A stretch of 64,000 nt of DNA, from positions 124,001-188,000 of the forward strand of contig NZ_JAYMFF010000009.1 in assembly GCF_035989245.1 (NCBI RefSeq). Direction: 5' to 3'. The stretch's first letter is position 1; each line of letters begins with the position of its first letter. Made by a program: the position numbers and the translations under genes. Positions 26,614 to 35,439 of the stretch are shown here, piece by piece. The notes under the pieces are model-generated. The model searched no databases and was not told the DNA's origin. It saw only the letters and a program-made list of their open reading frames with translations. The DNA is from Adlercreutzia wanghongyangiae. GTDB taxonomy: Bacteria > Actinomycetota > Coriobacteriia > Coriobacteriales > Eggerthellaceae.

Positions 26614-27570
26614 TCAGGCCTTTCTCGCCGCGCGCTCGTAGGCAGCCACGATGGTTGCCACCAGAGAATGGCGCACGACGTCCTTTCCGTTCAGATCGCA
26701 GAACGCGATGTCGTCGATGCCCTCCAGCACGGAGCGCACCTGCACCAGCCCGCTCTCGCCCCGCGGGAGGTCGATTTGGGAGACGTCGCCGGTCACGACG
26801 ATCTTCGACCCGTCGCCAAGACGCGTCAGGGCCATCTTCATCTGCTCGGGGGTGGTGTTCTGGGCCTCGTCCAAGATGATGAAGGCGTCGTTCAAGGTGC
26901 GGCCGCGCATAAAAGCCAGAGGCGCGATCTCAATGACGCCGGCCTCGATGAGCGACGCGGCTTTCTCCATGTCGAACATGGAGTACAGCGCGTCGTAGAG
27001 CGGCCGGATATAGGGGTCAACCTTCTCGAAGAGAGTGCCGGGCAGAAAGCCCAGGTTCTCGCCGGCCTCCACGATGGGGCGCGACAGCACGATGCGGCCG
27101 ACCTCCTTGCGCTTTAAGGCCGCCACCGCCATGGCCATGGCCAGGTAGGTCTTGCCCGTGCCCGCGGGCCCGATGGCAAAGGTGACCGTGTGGTCGCGGA
27201 TGGCATCCACATAGTGCTTTTGACCAGCGGTTTTCGGGCGAATTGCCCGGCCGCGGTAGCTGAGCAGCACGTCGTCGCGCAGGGCCGAGGGCGCGAACTC
27301 GGCACGCCGCAAAAGCTCGATGGCATGGCGAACCGACGCCGCATCGGGCACCTCTCCCCCCTCCACCGTGCGAAACAAATCGGTGATGAGCGCGGTCAAC
27401 TGCTGTACCTCGATGGCGTCGCCCGCCAGCGTCACCTCGTTGCCGCGCACCGTAATGCGAGCATCGAAGGCCTCCTCCATCTGGTGGAGTATCTCGTCGG
27501 CCTCGCCCACCACCAGCGCCATGTCCACCGAGGACGGCGCTGTGAGGGTTGTCTGCGTCAAATCAGTCAT
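26614..27570 (-). CDS. phoH: PhoH family ATPase
   Basis: P-loop ATPase of the PhoH/PhoL family, linked to RNA metabolism and usually paired with ybeY. It has Walker A GPAGTGKTYLA, Walker B IILDEAQN and the GDVSQIDLPRG motif; an N-terminal KH-like segment precedes the ATPase. At 318 residues it has normal length. No Shine-Dalgarno sequence precedes the ATG, and a TACAAT box ends only 7 nt before it, so the mRNA may be leaderless. Confidence 0.95.
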   Translation of the reverse strand: MTDLTQTTLTAPSSVDMALVVGEADEILHQMEEAFDARITVRGNEVTLAGDAIEVQQLTALITDLFRTVEGGEVPDAASVRHAIELLRRAEFAPSALRDDVLLSYRGRAIRPKTAGQKHYVDAIRDHTVTFAIGPAGTGKTYLAMAMAVAALKRKEVGRIVLSRPIVEAGENLGFLPGTLFEKVDPYIRPLYDALYSMFDMEKAASLIEAGVIEIAPLAFMRGRTLNDAFIILDEAQNTTPEQMKMALTRLGDGSKIVVTGDVSQIDLPRGESGLVQVRSVLEGIDDIAFCDLNGKDVVRHSLVATIVAAYERAARKA

Positions 27571-27577
27571 GCCCGCT

Positions 27578-27586
27578 ATTGTACCC
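27578..27586 (-). promoter_or_regulatory. GGGTACAAT -10 motif before phoH
   Basis: On the minus strand GGGTACAAT ends 7 nt before the phoH ATG. The same nonamer precedes holA (41670-41678) and the zinc-ribbon/PASTA gene (24471-24479). No -35 box is evident at any of the three. Confidence 0.45.
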
Positions 27587-28055
27587 TATCTTGTGCGCCT
27601 GCCATAGAAACGTTTGAAAGTGCCTGGAGAGCCCTCCCTGCGCGAAGCGGCCCGCAACGCCACGATGACGAGCACATCACAAGAGCCCCCTAGAGGGAGC
27701 GACGGCAACTCGGAAGCGTGCTTCAGTGGCCGGCTTAGCCCAAAGTGGCCAAAAAAGGAGGATGTCTCAGGGGTTTGCAACCGATACAAGAGTTTTGGCC
27801 TGAAACAATAAGATGTCTATGGAAAGTAACGCACGCAGCGCGCATATGGTTTATACATCCTCGTGTTTGGGGACAAGAAACGATACGCGAGGCACCGAGC
27901 ACCCTCACCGCCCTTATACATCCTAGCCTTTTCGACCAAAAACCTGCCCGAAGACCGCAAAGCGCATAGACATCTGCATTTTTCAGGCCATCACCTCGAG
28001 AACGAAGATCGAAATTCCCAGTCAGAGTCGGTCACGGGCAGAAGGGCGCTGCGGC
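27587..28055. other. Gene-free spacer between phoH and mtaB
   Basis: About 470 bp, visibly richer in A and T than the flanking genes, with no coding frame that I would defend. It holds the inverted repeat GGCCAAAA (27748-27755) / TTTTGGCC (27793-27800), two copies of TTATACATCCT (27850 and 27914), and the small hairpin GAGCCCCCTAGAGGGAGC near 27683. It could be a decayed gene or contain an unrecognised small RNA. Confidence 0.5.
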
Positions 28056-29345
28056 CTACATCACAGCGGGCACCAGGCGGCCCACGGGGGCATCCACGGG
28101 CACGGGCACCTCATGGTAGCTCTCGGTGGTGGCATGGCCGGGGCGCTCTACGAGAGCGAACTCGGTCGTGCCCGCACGGGCGGCGCGGTCGGCGGCGCCC
28201 AGCTCGTCGGAGAGGGCACGCAAACGAGCGGCGCGGGAGGCCTTCACGTCGGGTGCCACCTGATCGATGCGGGCGGCGGCCGGAGTTCCCTCGCGCTTCG
28301 AGTACGGGAACACATGAATTTTGCCGAACGCGGCGTGGCGCGCGAGTGCGCAGGTGTCGGCGAAATCGTCCTCGGTCTCGCCAGGGAAGCCCACGATGAT
28401 GTCGGTGGTGAGCGCGATTTCGGGAACCATGGCGCGCAGGTAGTCCACGAGCTGGCGATACTCCTCGGCATCGTAAGGACGCGCCATCTCGCGCAGGACA
28501 CGGGAGCTGCCCGATTGCAGGGGCAGGTGCAGATGCCGGCAGATGCGCCCCTCTGCCTCGGCCAGGAGGCCGATGAAATCCATGGAAACGTCCATGGGCT
28601 CGATGGAGCCGATACGGAAGCGGCACGGGGCCTCGTCCGGACCATGCAGATCCGCGGTCTCAGCGAGCAAGCGTCGGCAGAGATCAGCCAAATCGTGGCC
28701 GCCATGGTCGTAGGAGCCCAAATTGATGCCCGTCAGCACGATCTCGCGCACGCCCGCCCGCGCAAGAGCGACGGCCTCGGCCACCACCCCGTCAGCCGGG
28801 CGGCTCACCGCACGCCCGCGCGCCACGTGCACGATGCAGTAGGTACAGGCGTTGTCGCAGCCGTCCTGGACTTTGATGCCGATGCGAGTACGCCCATCCG
28901 ACGGGCGGAAGGCCGCGAGATCCTTCGACTCTGCTTCTTGAGCGCTCTGCTCAGGACGGCATCGGGAGGACGGACCGGTGCCGAACTTGGGTAGCTGTGA
29001 CAGGAGCGTGCCCTCTTCCAGATACAGCGCCATACCAGCTTTTGGGACCACGGTCACGCGATCGTCCAAGGCCTCGTAAGTCGCAGCGTCGATCTCCGTT
29101 GCGCAGCCCGTGACGATAACCTCGGCACCATCGCCAGCGGAAAGCGCGTGGCGTACGGCCTTGCGCGTTTTCTTCTCAGCCTCACCGGTGACGGTGCACG
29201 TGTTCACGATGACAAGGTCGGCATCGGCCTCGCCTGACGGCGCTCCCCCACGCCCCACCAGCAGCCGCTCGAAGCCGTCAGCCTCCACGCGATTCACCTT
29301 ACAGCCGAGGTTGACCACGGCGAAGCGGAAGGCAGGCTTACTCAT
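28056..29345 (-). CDS. mtaB: tRNA (t6A37) methylthiotransferase MtaB
   Basis: Third methylthiotransferase of the window, converting t6A37 to ms2t6A37 in tRNA. Cluster cysteines are C15, C50 and C81, the radical-SAM motif is CDNACTYC (C163, C167, C170), and a short TRAM domain closes the protein. NLGCKVNRVEAD and SIEPMDV identify it as MtaB. The ATG at 29345 overlaps the rsmE stop by 8 nt (ATGAGTAA). Residues about 124-148, between the UPF0004 and radical-SAM domains, are a low-quality insert that resembles a dispersed repeat found at 58752. Confidence 0.94.
   Translation of the reverse strand: MSKPAFRFAVVNLGCKVNRVEADGFERLLVGRGGAPSGEADADLVIVNTCTVTGEAEKKTRKAVRHALSAGDGAEVIVTGCATEIDAATYEALDDRVTVVPKAGMALYLEEGTLLSQLPKFGTGPSSRCRPEQSAQEAESKDLAAFRPSDGRTRIGIKVQDGCDNACTYCIVHVARGRAVSRPADGVVAEAVALARAGVREIVLTGINLGSYDHGGHDLADLCRRLLAETADLHGPDEAPCRFRIGSIEPMDVSMDFIGLLAEAEGRICRHLHLPLQSGSSRVLREMARPYDAEEYRQLVDYLRAMVPEIALTTDIIVGFPGETEDDFADTCALARHAAFGKIHVFPYSKREGTPAAARIDQVAPDVKASRAARLRALSDELGAADRAARAGTTEFALVERPGHATTESYHEVPVPVDAPVGRLVPAVM
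28917..28965. repeat. Repeat-like segment inside mtaB (family 4)
   Basis: GAGATCCTTCGACT, a gap, then CTGCTCAGGACGGCA matches the intergenic copy at 58751-58785 (GAGATCCTTCGGCT ... CTGCTCAGGATGACA). It is translated in frame as the linker between two MtaB domains. Confidence 0.5.
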
Positions 29346-30240
29346 TGTCCGCACCCACGTCGGCGAACATGCCGGCAAACGACGCGGCAGCGAGCGGAGC
29401 CTCGATGATCCCGTCTTCGAAGGCAGAGGCGGAGGCATCGTCGTGCGCAGGGGTATTCCCCATGCCGCCCAGCTCGTAGAGCACGAGCGCCGGGGCCACG
29501 ATACCGGCAGTCTCGGTACGCAGGATGGAAGGCCCCAGCGTCACGAGGCTCGCCTGGGGGTTGCAGGCCAGAAGCGTGTCCACCTCTTCGGAGGCCAGGC
29601 CGCCCTCGGGCCCCACCACCACCGCGATGCGCGCGTCGGCCGCGGGCGTGCGGGTGACGGCGAGCGCTCCCTGCACCGCATCGCGCAGCCGCGCGCTTCC
29701 CGGCGCCTCCTCCCAGCACACGAGCACCGCCGTGGCACCGACCAAAAGTGCGGCGGCCTCGCGCACTGACATCGGCTCGCTCACCTCGGGGATGCGCGGC
29801 TGGCCCGACTGCATGGCGGCGCTCTTCGCGATGGCGCGCCAGCGCTCGGTCTTGGCCGCGGCCTTCTTCCCGTCCAGCTTCACCACCGAACGCTTGCAGG
29901 ACACGGGCACGAAGGCGACCACGCCCACCTCGGTGGCATGGCGGATGACCGTCTCCATCTTGTCGCCCTTGGCCAAGCCCTGCAGGAGCATTACCTGCGG
30001 GCCCGCCGCGTCCGCTTCCTCATGGCGCGCGACGGATACCATCGGCAGGCTGTCGGAGAAATCGACGATCTCGCACTCGAAGTAATCGCTCGCCGCGTCG
30101 ATCACCGCCACATGCTCGCCGCGCGCCAGCCGCAGCACCTTGGCGTGCTTGGCATCGTCGGGCGAAAGCCGCAGCGGAAACACCGCCTCCGTCTCGGCGG
30201 AAAGCACCTGGTTTTCCAAAAAGAAGCGCGGTAAAGACAT
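29338..30240 (-). CDS. rsmE: 16S rRNA (uracil1498-N3)-methyltransferase RsmE
   Basis: SPOUT-class methyltransferase of U1498 in 16S rRNA. It has an N-terminal PUA-like domain (SLPRFFLENQ; KHAKVLRLARGE) and a C-terminal knot domain with VVGPEGGLASEEVD and LGPSILRTETAGIVA. The ATG at 30240 fits the family N-terminus; a GTG 12 nt upstream is the alternative. The last ~50 residues (Ala/Asp-rich) extend past the usual end. It is coupled to mtaB, as in Bacillus yqeU-yqeV. Confidence 0.94.
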   Translation of the reverse strand: MSLPRFFLENQVLSAETEAVFPLRLSPDDAKHAKVLRLARGEHVAVIDAASDYFECEIVDFSDSLPMVSVARHEEADAAGPQVMLLQGLAKGDKMETVIRHATEVGVVAFVPVSCKRSVVKLDGKKAAAKTERWRAIAKSAAMQSGQPRIPEVSEPMSVREAAALLVGATAVLVCWEEAPGSARLRDAVQGALAVTRTPAADARIAVVVGPEGGLASEEVDTLLACNPQASLVTLGPSILRTETAGIVAPALVLYELGGMGNTPAHDDASASAFEDGIIEAPLAAASFAGMFADVGADNE

Positions 30241-30267
30241 TGCAAATTCATCTCTCACTTAATTGGG

Positions 30268-30420
30268 AACGTCAGCGAGGTTCCGACTGCGCCTGGACGC
30301 GCCCCGCCTTTCGTCCAAGCGTACTTCGGTACGCGCCGAGGCGAAAACAGGAGGCCAGGGCAGGTGCAGTCGGAACCGCAGCGTCGGCGTGTCCGCCCGT
30401 CCCGTCAGGGCGAACGGAAC
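30268..30420. repeat. Structured dispersed repeat, family 2, copy C
   Basis: The left end is GTCAGCGAGG. A 17-bp stem (30279-30295 with 30361-30377, one wobble) encloses a GC-rich inner arm capped by GCGTAC-TTCG-GTACGC. CCGCAGCGTC and an imperfect second hairpin (30391-30420) follow, ending 2 nt before the dnaJ stop codon. Confidence 0.8.
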
Positions 30421-30422
30421 GA

Positions 30423-31574
30423 TTACTCGAAGATGTCGCGCAGCTTCTGCAGCGGACTGCGACCCTCGTTCACGTTCTCGCCCATCTCGGCGGCCAGCTC
30501 CTCCAGAAGCTCGCGCTCGCGCTTGGACAGCTTCTTGGGAATCTCCACGTCGATGTGGGCGAACAGGTCTCCGCGGGCGTCGCTCTTCAGGCGCGGCATG
30601 CCGAAGCCCTTGCAGCGCACCACCTGGTCGTTCTGACAGCCCTCGGGCACTTTGATGGTCACCTTCTCGTCCTCGTAGATGCCGTCGATCTCCACCTCGG
30701 CGCCCAGGGCCGCCTGCACCATGGACACCACCAGCTTGCAGTGCAGGTTGTCGCCGTCGCGCTCGAAGAACTCGTCGGGGGCGATGCGCACCGTGACGAT
30801 GAGGTCGCCCGCCGGCGCTCCCTGCATGCCGGCCTCGCCAAAATCGTGGATGCGCAGCTGCTGGCCGTCGCGGATGCCCTTGGGAATCTCCACCGACACG
30901 CGCTGGCGGTCGGGCACACGGCCCTGCCCCTCGCACTCGGGGCACGGGTTCTCGATGATGGTGCCGGTGCCATGGCAGTTCGGGCAGGTGGTGGCCGACT
31001 GCATGTCGCCCAGGAAAGTGTGTTGCACGGTGACCACCCGGCCGCGGCCGTCGCATTCGGGGCAGGTGACCTCCTTGCCGTCGGGGCCCAGCCCGCTGCC
31101 GTCGCAGTCGGAGCACGGCGCCAAGCGGTCGTAGACGATCTCCTTCTTCTCGCCCGTGGCCGCCTCGGCCAGCGTGATGCGGATGCCCACGCCCATATCG
31201 CGGCCGTCCTTGCGCACCGCACGTCCCGCTCCGGCCGCAGCAGCACCCCCGAAGAAGGTGGAGAAGATGTCGCCCATGCCGCCGAAGCCGCCGCCGAACA
31301 GATCCTCGAAATCGATGTTCACGCCGCCGTAGGGGCCACCGCCGCCCGCAGCGCCCGGAATGGTGCCGAAGCGGTCGTAAGCGGCCTTCTTCTGGGGGTC
31401 GCTCAGCACATCGTAGGCCTCGTTCAGCTCCTTGAACTGGTCTTCGGCCTCGGGCGCCTTGTTCACGTCGGGATGCAGCTCGCGGGCCTTGTGGCGGAAC
31501 GCCTTCTTGATCTCGGCCTCCGATGCATCGCGGGAGACGCCGAGTATTTCGTACAGATCCTTGTTTGCGGCCAT
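30423..31574 (-). CDS. dnaJ: Chaperone protein DnaJ
   Basis: Hsp40 co-chaperone that stimulates DnaK ATPase. It has a J domain (1-70) with HPD at 34-36, a Gly/Phe-rich linker, four zinc repeats (CSDCDGSG, CPECDGRG, CPNCHGTG, CPECEGQG) and C-terminal substrate domains. At 383 residues it has normal length. It follows hrcA by 57 nt, so it should fall under CIRCE/HrcA control. grpE and dnaK, which separate hrcA and dnaJ in Bacillus, are absent here and must be elsewhere. Confidence 0.97.
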   Translation of the reverse strand: MAANKDLYEILGVSRDASEAEIKKAFRHKARELHPDVNKAPEAEDQFKELNEAYDVLSDPQKKAAYDRFGTIPGAAGGGGPYGGVNIDFEDLFGGGFGGMGDIFSTFFGGAAAAGAGRAVRKDGRDMGVGIRITLAEAATGEKKEIVYDRLAPCSDCDGSGLGPDGKEVTCPECDGRGRVVTVQHTFLGDMQSATTCPNCHGTGTIIENPCPECEGQGRVPDRQRVSVEIPKGIRDGQQLRIHDFGEAGMQGAPAGDLIVTVRIAPDEFFERDGDNLHCKLVVSMVQAALGAEVEIDGIYEDEKVTIKVPEGCQNDQVVRCKGFGMPRLKSDARGDLFAHIDVEIPKKLSKRERELLEELAAEMGENVNEGRSPLQKLRDIFE

Positions 31575-31631
31575 GGGGAAGCCTCTTGCCTTTCTTCGTC
31601 GATAGCGGAAGGTTCAGAGCGGAAGACGTCG

Positions 31632-32642
31632 CTATTGGTCGTGCAGCACGCACTGGGCGGCTCGCACGGCGCGGATGGCGTTGCCGTAGTCCATGCGCGT
31701 GGGCCCGATGACAGCCACCATGCCCTCGCTCTCGCCGCGCCCGTAGGGGCAGGCAACGATGGACACGCCGGCCAGCTCGGAGGCGGGGTTCTCGTGCCCG
31801 ATGCGCACCATCACCGGACCGCCCTCCTGGGTGGCGTCGTCGAAGGTGTGCATCAGCACGCGATCGTCCTCCAGCACCTCCATCACCGGCAGCAGCGCCT
31901 TGGCGTCGCTGAACTCGGGCTGGCGCAGCAGAGCCGAAATACCCAGGCTGTGGGCGCGCGCCGTATCGGACTCGCCCAGGCATTCCACCACCTCGTCGAT
32001 GATACGCTGCACGAGCGGGTCGCTTAGGGCCTCCACCGTGCTTGCGTCCATCTGGCGGCGCACGTCGCGAGCCGACCGGCCCACCAGTACGCGGTTCAGC
32101 AGGTTCTGGGCGTCGGCCAGCTCGTCGGCGGACACCTCCTCGGTGAAGGCGACGGTGCGGTTGACCACCTGGCCGTCCTCGGCCACCACGATGATGATGG
32201 CCTGCCACGGCGACAGCGACACCAGGGTGATCTGGCGGATGCGACCGGCGAACACCGAGGGGGCCATAACGATGGAAAGGCAGTTGGTCAGCCGCGCAAG
32301 GGCGGCGCCGGTGCGCTCCATGAGGGCATCAAGCTCGGAGGCGGAGGCACGCAGCTCGTCCACGATGGCGCGGTGCGGCCGCTCCTCCTCGGCCAGCCCC
32401 GACAGCAGCAGCTCGTCCACGAAGCTGCGGTAGCCGGCGTCGGTGGGCACACGGCCCGCAGAGGTGTGCGGCTGTTGGATAAAGCCGGCGTCTTCCAGGG
32501 CGGAGAGGTCGTTGCGCACCGTGGCCGGGCTCACGCCCAAATGGTGGCGCTCGGTCAGCGTGCGCGAGCCCACGGGCAGCGCGTACTCGATGTAGTCCTC
32601 GATGAGCGCGCGCAGCACCCTCTGTCGCCTCTCCGACAGCAT
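31632..32642 (-). CDS. hrcA: Heat-inducible transcription repressor HrcA
   Basis: Repressor of class I heat-shock genes that binds CIRCE and needs GroEL for activity. An N-terminal winged helix (LRALIEDYIEYALPVGSRTL; SPATVRNDLSALEDAGFI) is followed by a GAF-like domain ending in VIGPTRMDYGNAIRAV. At 336 residues it has normal length. AAAGGAGAGG precedes the ATG. A CIRCE element lies 45 nt upstream, so the gene should repress itself. Confidence 0.96.
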   Translation of the reverse strand: MLSERRQRVLRALIEDYIEYALPVGSRTLTERHHLGVSPATVRNDLSALEDAGFIQQPHTSAGRVPTDAGYRSFVDELLLSGLAEEERPHRAIVDELRASASELDALMERTGAALARLTNCLSIVMAPSVFAGRIRQITLVSLSPWQAIIIVVAEDGQVVNRTVAFTEEVSADELADAQNLLNRVLVGRSARDVRRQMDASTVEALSDPLVQRIIDEVVECLGESDTARAHSLGISALLRQPEFSDAKALLPVMEVLEDDRVLMHTFDDATQEGGPVMVRIGHENPASELAGVSIVACPYGRGESEGMVAVIGPTRMDYGNAIRAVRAAQCVLHDQ

Positions 32643-32686
32643 CGCCTCTCCTTTCCCTGCGGAAACTGCAACCTTGTGGCGCTATT

Positions 32687-32713
32687 TTAGCAACCGAGCC
32701 GAAGGAGTGCTAA
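32687..32713 (-). promoter_or_regulatory. CIRCE operator overlapping the hrcA promoter
   Basis: TTAGCAACC - 9 bp - GAGTGCTAA matches the consensus TTAGCACTC-N9-GAGTGCTAA, with one perfect half and two mismatches in the other. On the minus strand TTAGCA (32708-32713) and TAAAAT (32684-32689), 18 bp apart, form a promoter wholly covered by the operator. Confidence 0.85.
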
Positions 32714-32830
32714 CTTTCAACGTAAGCGACACAAGAAGGCAGGTGGAAGGCGTCTGCGAAAAAGAGGAGAGCCCCCTCGCAAGGAACATCCGAAGCCCCG
32801 CAGGGGCCGCCCTGGCCGCCCCGTCCCCCA

Positions 32831-32914
32831 CGTAGGGGCGGCCTTCAGGCCGCCCTCCCGGGAGAGACGCGGGGCCACATGGCAAAAACGGGACGGCTAA
32901 AGCCGCCCCCTACG
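32831..32914. repeat. Inverted pair of family 3 (REP-like) palindromes
   Basis: CGTAGGGGCGGCCTTCAGGCCGCCC (two overlapping halves; 32831-32855) and ACGGGACGGCTAAAGCCGCCCCCTACG (32888-32914) are inverse-orientation copies of one small palindrome. They lie between the hrcA promoter and the hemW stop. The surrounding 32714-33007 has no gene. Confidence 0.65.
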
Positions 32915-33007
32915 AAGTTGCCACGGGACGCGCGTGAGACAGACCAGAGCCATATCGCCATCGCGAACCGCGCAGGCACCCCCGGCCTCCGACGCGCGCG
33001 AATCAGG

Positions 33008-34165
33008 CTAGGGGGCCAAGTCCAACAAGCGGCCGTAGAGCTCGTTGCCGCAGAGCCAGCCGGTCTCGGTGGGGCGCCAGCGCCCGTCGCGGTGCTCGGC
33101 AAGACCGAGGGAGGCAAGCTCGTCGAACGCGGCGAGCACCGCGCTTCCCGCCGACGGGAAGGCGGTTCCGTTCGCACCGTTCTCACCGTCGATAACCGCG
33201 GCCGCCCGCGCAACCTGCTCGTCGGAAACCCCCTGGGCCATGCGCATGCCCAGCATGAGGTCCTCGGACGCCATCTGCCTCGCATCCAGATCGTCCACCA
33301 CGCGCCCGTCCTGCACGCGCATGCGACGACACTCGTTCTGGGTCATAGTGACGGCCGAGCGCCCGATTCCCATATAGGGCTTCCCCGTCCAATAGGCGGT
33401 GTTGTGCCGGCTCTCGAAACCGGGCTTGGCGTAGCTTGCCACCTCGTAGCGATGAAATCCCGCAGATTCAAGAATGCGCGCGGCAGCCTCCATGCAGGCC
33501 GCTTCCACATCTTCATCGGGCTCGGCCATGGCCCCGCTCATCACGGCGGCATCGAAGGGGGTGTGAGGCTCGATGGTCAGCGGGTACACCGACACGTGGG
33601 AAACACCGAGGCCCACGGCCTCGCGCACGCTCTCCGCGAAAGACTTCTCACTTTGCCCGGGAATGCCGCACATCAGGTCCACCGACACGTTCTCGAACCG
33701 CTCCTGAGCCGCACGCACCGCCGTGCGGGCGGCCTCGGCGTCGTGGGCGCGGCCGAGAATGCGCAGCACCTCGTCGTCGAAGGATTGCACGCCCAAGGAC
33801 AGCCGGTTCACGCCGAGGGCCCAGATGTCGCGCACCATGGACGCGGTCAGGCTCTCGGGGTTCGCCTCCATGGTGCACTCCACCTCAGGCGTGAGGTGCA
33901 CAGACGTCGAAAGCGCGTACAGCAGCATGGAAAGCCGCCCCATGCCAATGAAACTGGGCGTGCCACCGCCGATGTAGACCGTCTCCAGCGCCCCCAGCTT
34001 CTCCTCCTTGGAGGCCCGGCGGACATCCATCACGAGCGACTCCACGTACTCGTCGATGACCGGCGAGTCCCGTTCCACCGCCGAAGTGGCGAAATCGCAA
34101 TACCCGCACCGCCCCACGCAGAACGGAACATGCAGGTAGAGCGCCTTATAGGGATCGTAGGTCAT
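33008..34165 (-). CDS. hemW: Haem chaperone HemW (radical-SAM, HemN-like)
   Basis: Radical-SAM protein related to coproporphyrinogen dehydrogenase; HemW proteins bind and deliver haem. The cluster motif is C16-x3-C20-x2-C23 with YLHVPFC before it. GGGTPSF, RLSLGVQSF and DLMCGIPGQ are typical. It lacks the fourth HemN cysteine after the motif (CDF, not CxC), which favours HemW. The ATG at 34165 has AAAGG upstream; an upstream frame extension crosses a structured repeat. Haem delivery would fit with the cytochromes at 59534-61264. Confidence 0.9.
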   Translation of the reverse strand: MTYDPYKALYLHVPFCVGRCGYCDFATSAVERDSPVIDEYVESLVMDVRRASKEEKLGALETVYIGGGTPSFIGMGRLSMLLYALSTSVHLTPEVECTMEANPESLTASMVRDIWALGVNRLSLGVQSFDDEVLRILGRAHDAEAARTAVRAAQERFENVSVDLMCGIPGQSEKSFAESVREAVGLGVSHVSVYPLTIEPHTPFDAAVMSGAMAEPDEDVEAACMEAAARILESAGFHRYEVASYAKPGFESRHNTAYWTGKPYMGIGRSAVTMTQNECRRMRVQDGRVVDDLDARQMASEDLMLGMRMAQGVSDEQVARAAAVIDGENGANGTAFPSAGSAVLAAFDELASLGLAEHRDGRWRPTETGWLCGNELYGRLLDLAP

Positions 34166-34191
34166 GAGGTACCTTTCCTTCCGAGCGAGCA

Positions 34192-34309
34192 GTCTGACGA
34201 TAGGGGGCGTTGCAACCGAGCGAGTTCCGCAGCGAACAGAGCAGTCCAATGGACTGTTCTGCAGAGCGAGGACTGTCTGAGCGAATTGCAATGCCTCCTA
34301 GCGCCAGAC
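34192..34309. repeat. Structured dispersed repeat, family 1, copy 2
   Basis: The outer stem of 24 positions (34192-34215 with 34286-34309) has a sequence unlike copies 1 and 3 yet stays paired. The inner 11-bp stem (34237-34247 with 34251-34261) also differs. The two joining segments are nearly identical to the other copies. It fills the spacer between dus and hemW. Confidence 0.85.
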
Positions 34310-34353
34310 GGACAGAGCCGAATCAAAACGCTCGATAGTGCGCGATGGACACA

Positions 34354-35325
34354 TCACGAATGCTCCCACGCGATCGCGAGCAAGTCATCGAATACCTGGT
34401 TGAAATCCTCCAGCGTCGTGCAGTAGTTGATGCGGCCGCGTGCAGCGGCGGCTCCGGGCAGGCCGGCCATGTACCACATGGCGTGCTTGCGCATGCGCAC
34501 GATGTTGCGGCCCTCGCGGTGGGTGAGCAGCTCGGCGTGGCGGCGCGCCATGGCAATGCGCTCGCCCACCGTGGGCGGCGCCGGCTCGGGCTCGCCCGCC
34601 AGCGCGGCCTGCACCTGGGAGAACAGCCACGGGTTGCCCTCGGCGCCCCGGGCGATCATCACCGCGTCGCAACCCGTCTGCGCGGCCATGGCCACGGCGT
34701 CGGCCCCGCAGCGGATGTCGCCATTGCCCACCACGGGCACCGCCACCGCCTCGCGCACGCGCCCGATGACGCCCCAATCGGCACTTCCGCGGTACAGCTG
34801 CTCGGCATAGCGCCCGTGCACCGTCACGGCATCGGCTCCCGCCTCTTCCATCAACCGGGCGAAGACAGGTGCCGTCTCGTCGCCCTCGGCCCAGCCGCGG
34901 CGGAACTTCACCGTCACGGGATGCGCCACTGCCCCCTTCACGGCACTCACGATGGAAGCGGCGAGTTTCGGCTCCTTCATGAGCGCCGACCCGTCGCCCT
35001 TCGACACGATCTTGCGGGCCGGGCAGCCCATGTTGATGTCCAGATAGGCCAGGCTCTCCCCCATCTCCTGCTCGATCCAGGCGGCTTGGGAGGCCATCAC
35101 CGCGGGCTCGTGGCCGAACAGCTGCACGGCCACCTGGCGCTCGCCATCGGCCAGGACCAGTAAGTGGCGCGTCTTCTCGTTGGCGAAGGACAGCCCCTTA
35201 GCCGACACCATTTCCGTAAAGGCCATGTCGGCGCCGGCCTCGCGGCACAAGGAACGAAACGCGATGTCGCTCACGCCGGCCATGGGCGCCAGCAGCACCC
35301 GGTATTTCCCGAAGAGCCCCTCCAT
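34354..35325 (-). CDS. dus: tRNA-dihydrouridine synthase
   Basis: FMN-dependent enzyme that reduces uridine in tRNA D-loops. It is a TIM barrel with the FMN motif LAPMAGVSDIAFR, the catalytic cysteine in INMGCPARKI, VKFRRGW and VTVHGRYAEQLY, and NGDIRCGADA near the phosphate site. At 323 residues it fits DusB-like enzymes. The exact target uridines cannot be read from sequence. It is separated from hemW by a family 1 repeat. Confidence 0.93.
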   Translation of the reverse strand: MEGLFGKYRVLLAPMAGVSDIAFRSLCREAGADMAFTEMVSAKGLSFANEKTRHLLVLADGERQVAVQLFGHEPAVMASQAAWIEQEMGESLAYLDINMGCPARKIVSKGDGSALMKEPKLAASIVSAVKGAVAHPVTVKFRRGWAEGDETAPVFARLMEEAGADAVTVHGRYAEQLYRGSADWGVIGRVREAVAVPVVGNGDIRCGADAVAMAAQTGCDAVMIARGAEGNPWLFSQVQAALAGEPEPAPPTVGERIAMARRHAELLTHREGRNIVRMRKHAMWYMAGLPGAAAARGRINYCTTLEDFNQVFDDLLAIAWEHS

Positions 35326-35439
35326 TTAGCAGGCTCCCGTGGCACGCGACGCCAAACAACCAATCGAGGCGGCCGCGGCCGCCACACGGGAAACAGCGGC
35401 GAAAGCCGCCCCGCGCCCAGGGAATCCCCGCTCCATGGG

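Noticed and set aside
30268..30420. Simple intrinsic terminators at the family 2 sites
   Set aside because: There is no U tract after the hairpins, and the element is far longer and more conserved than a terminator needs to be.
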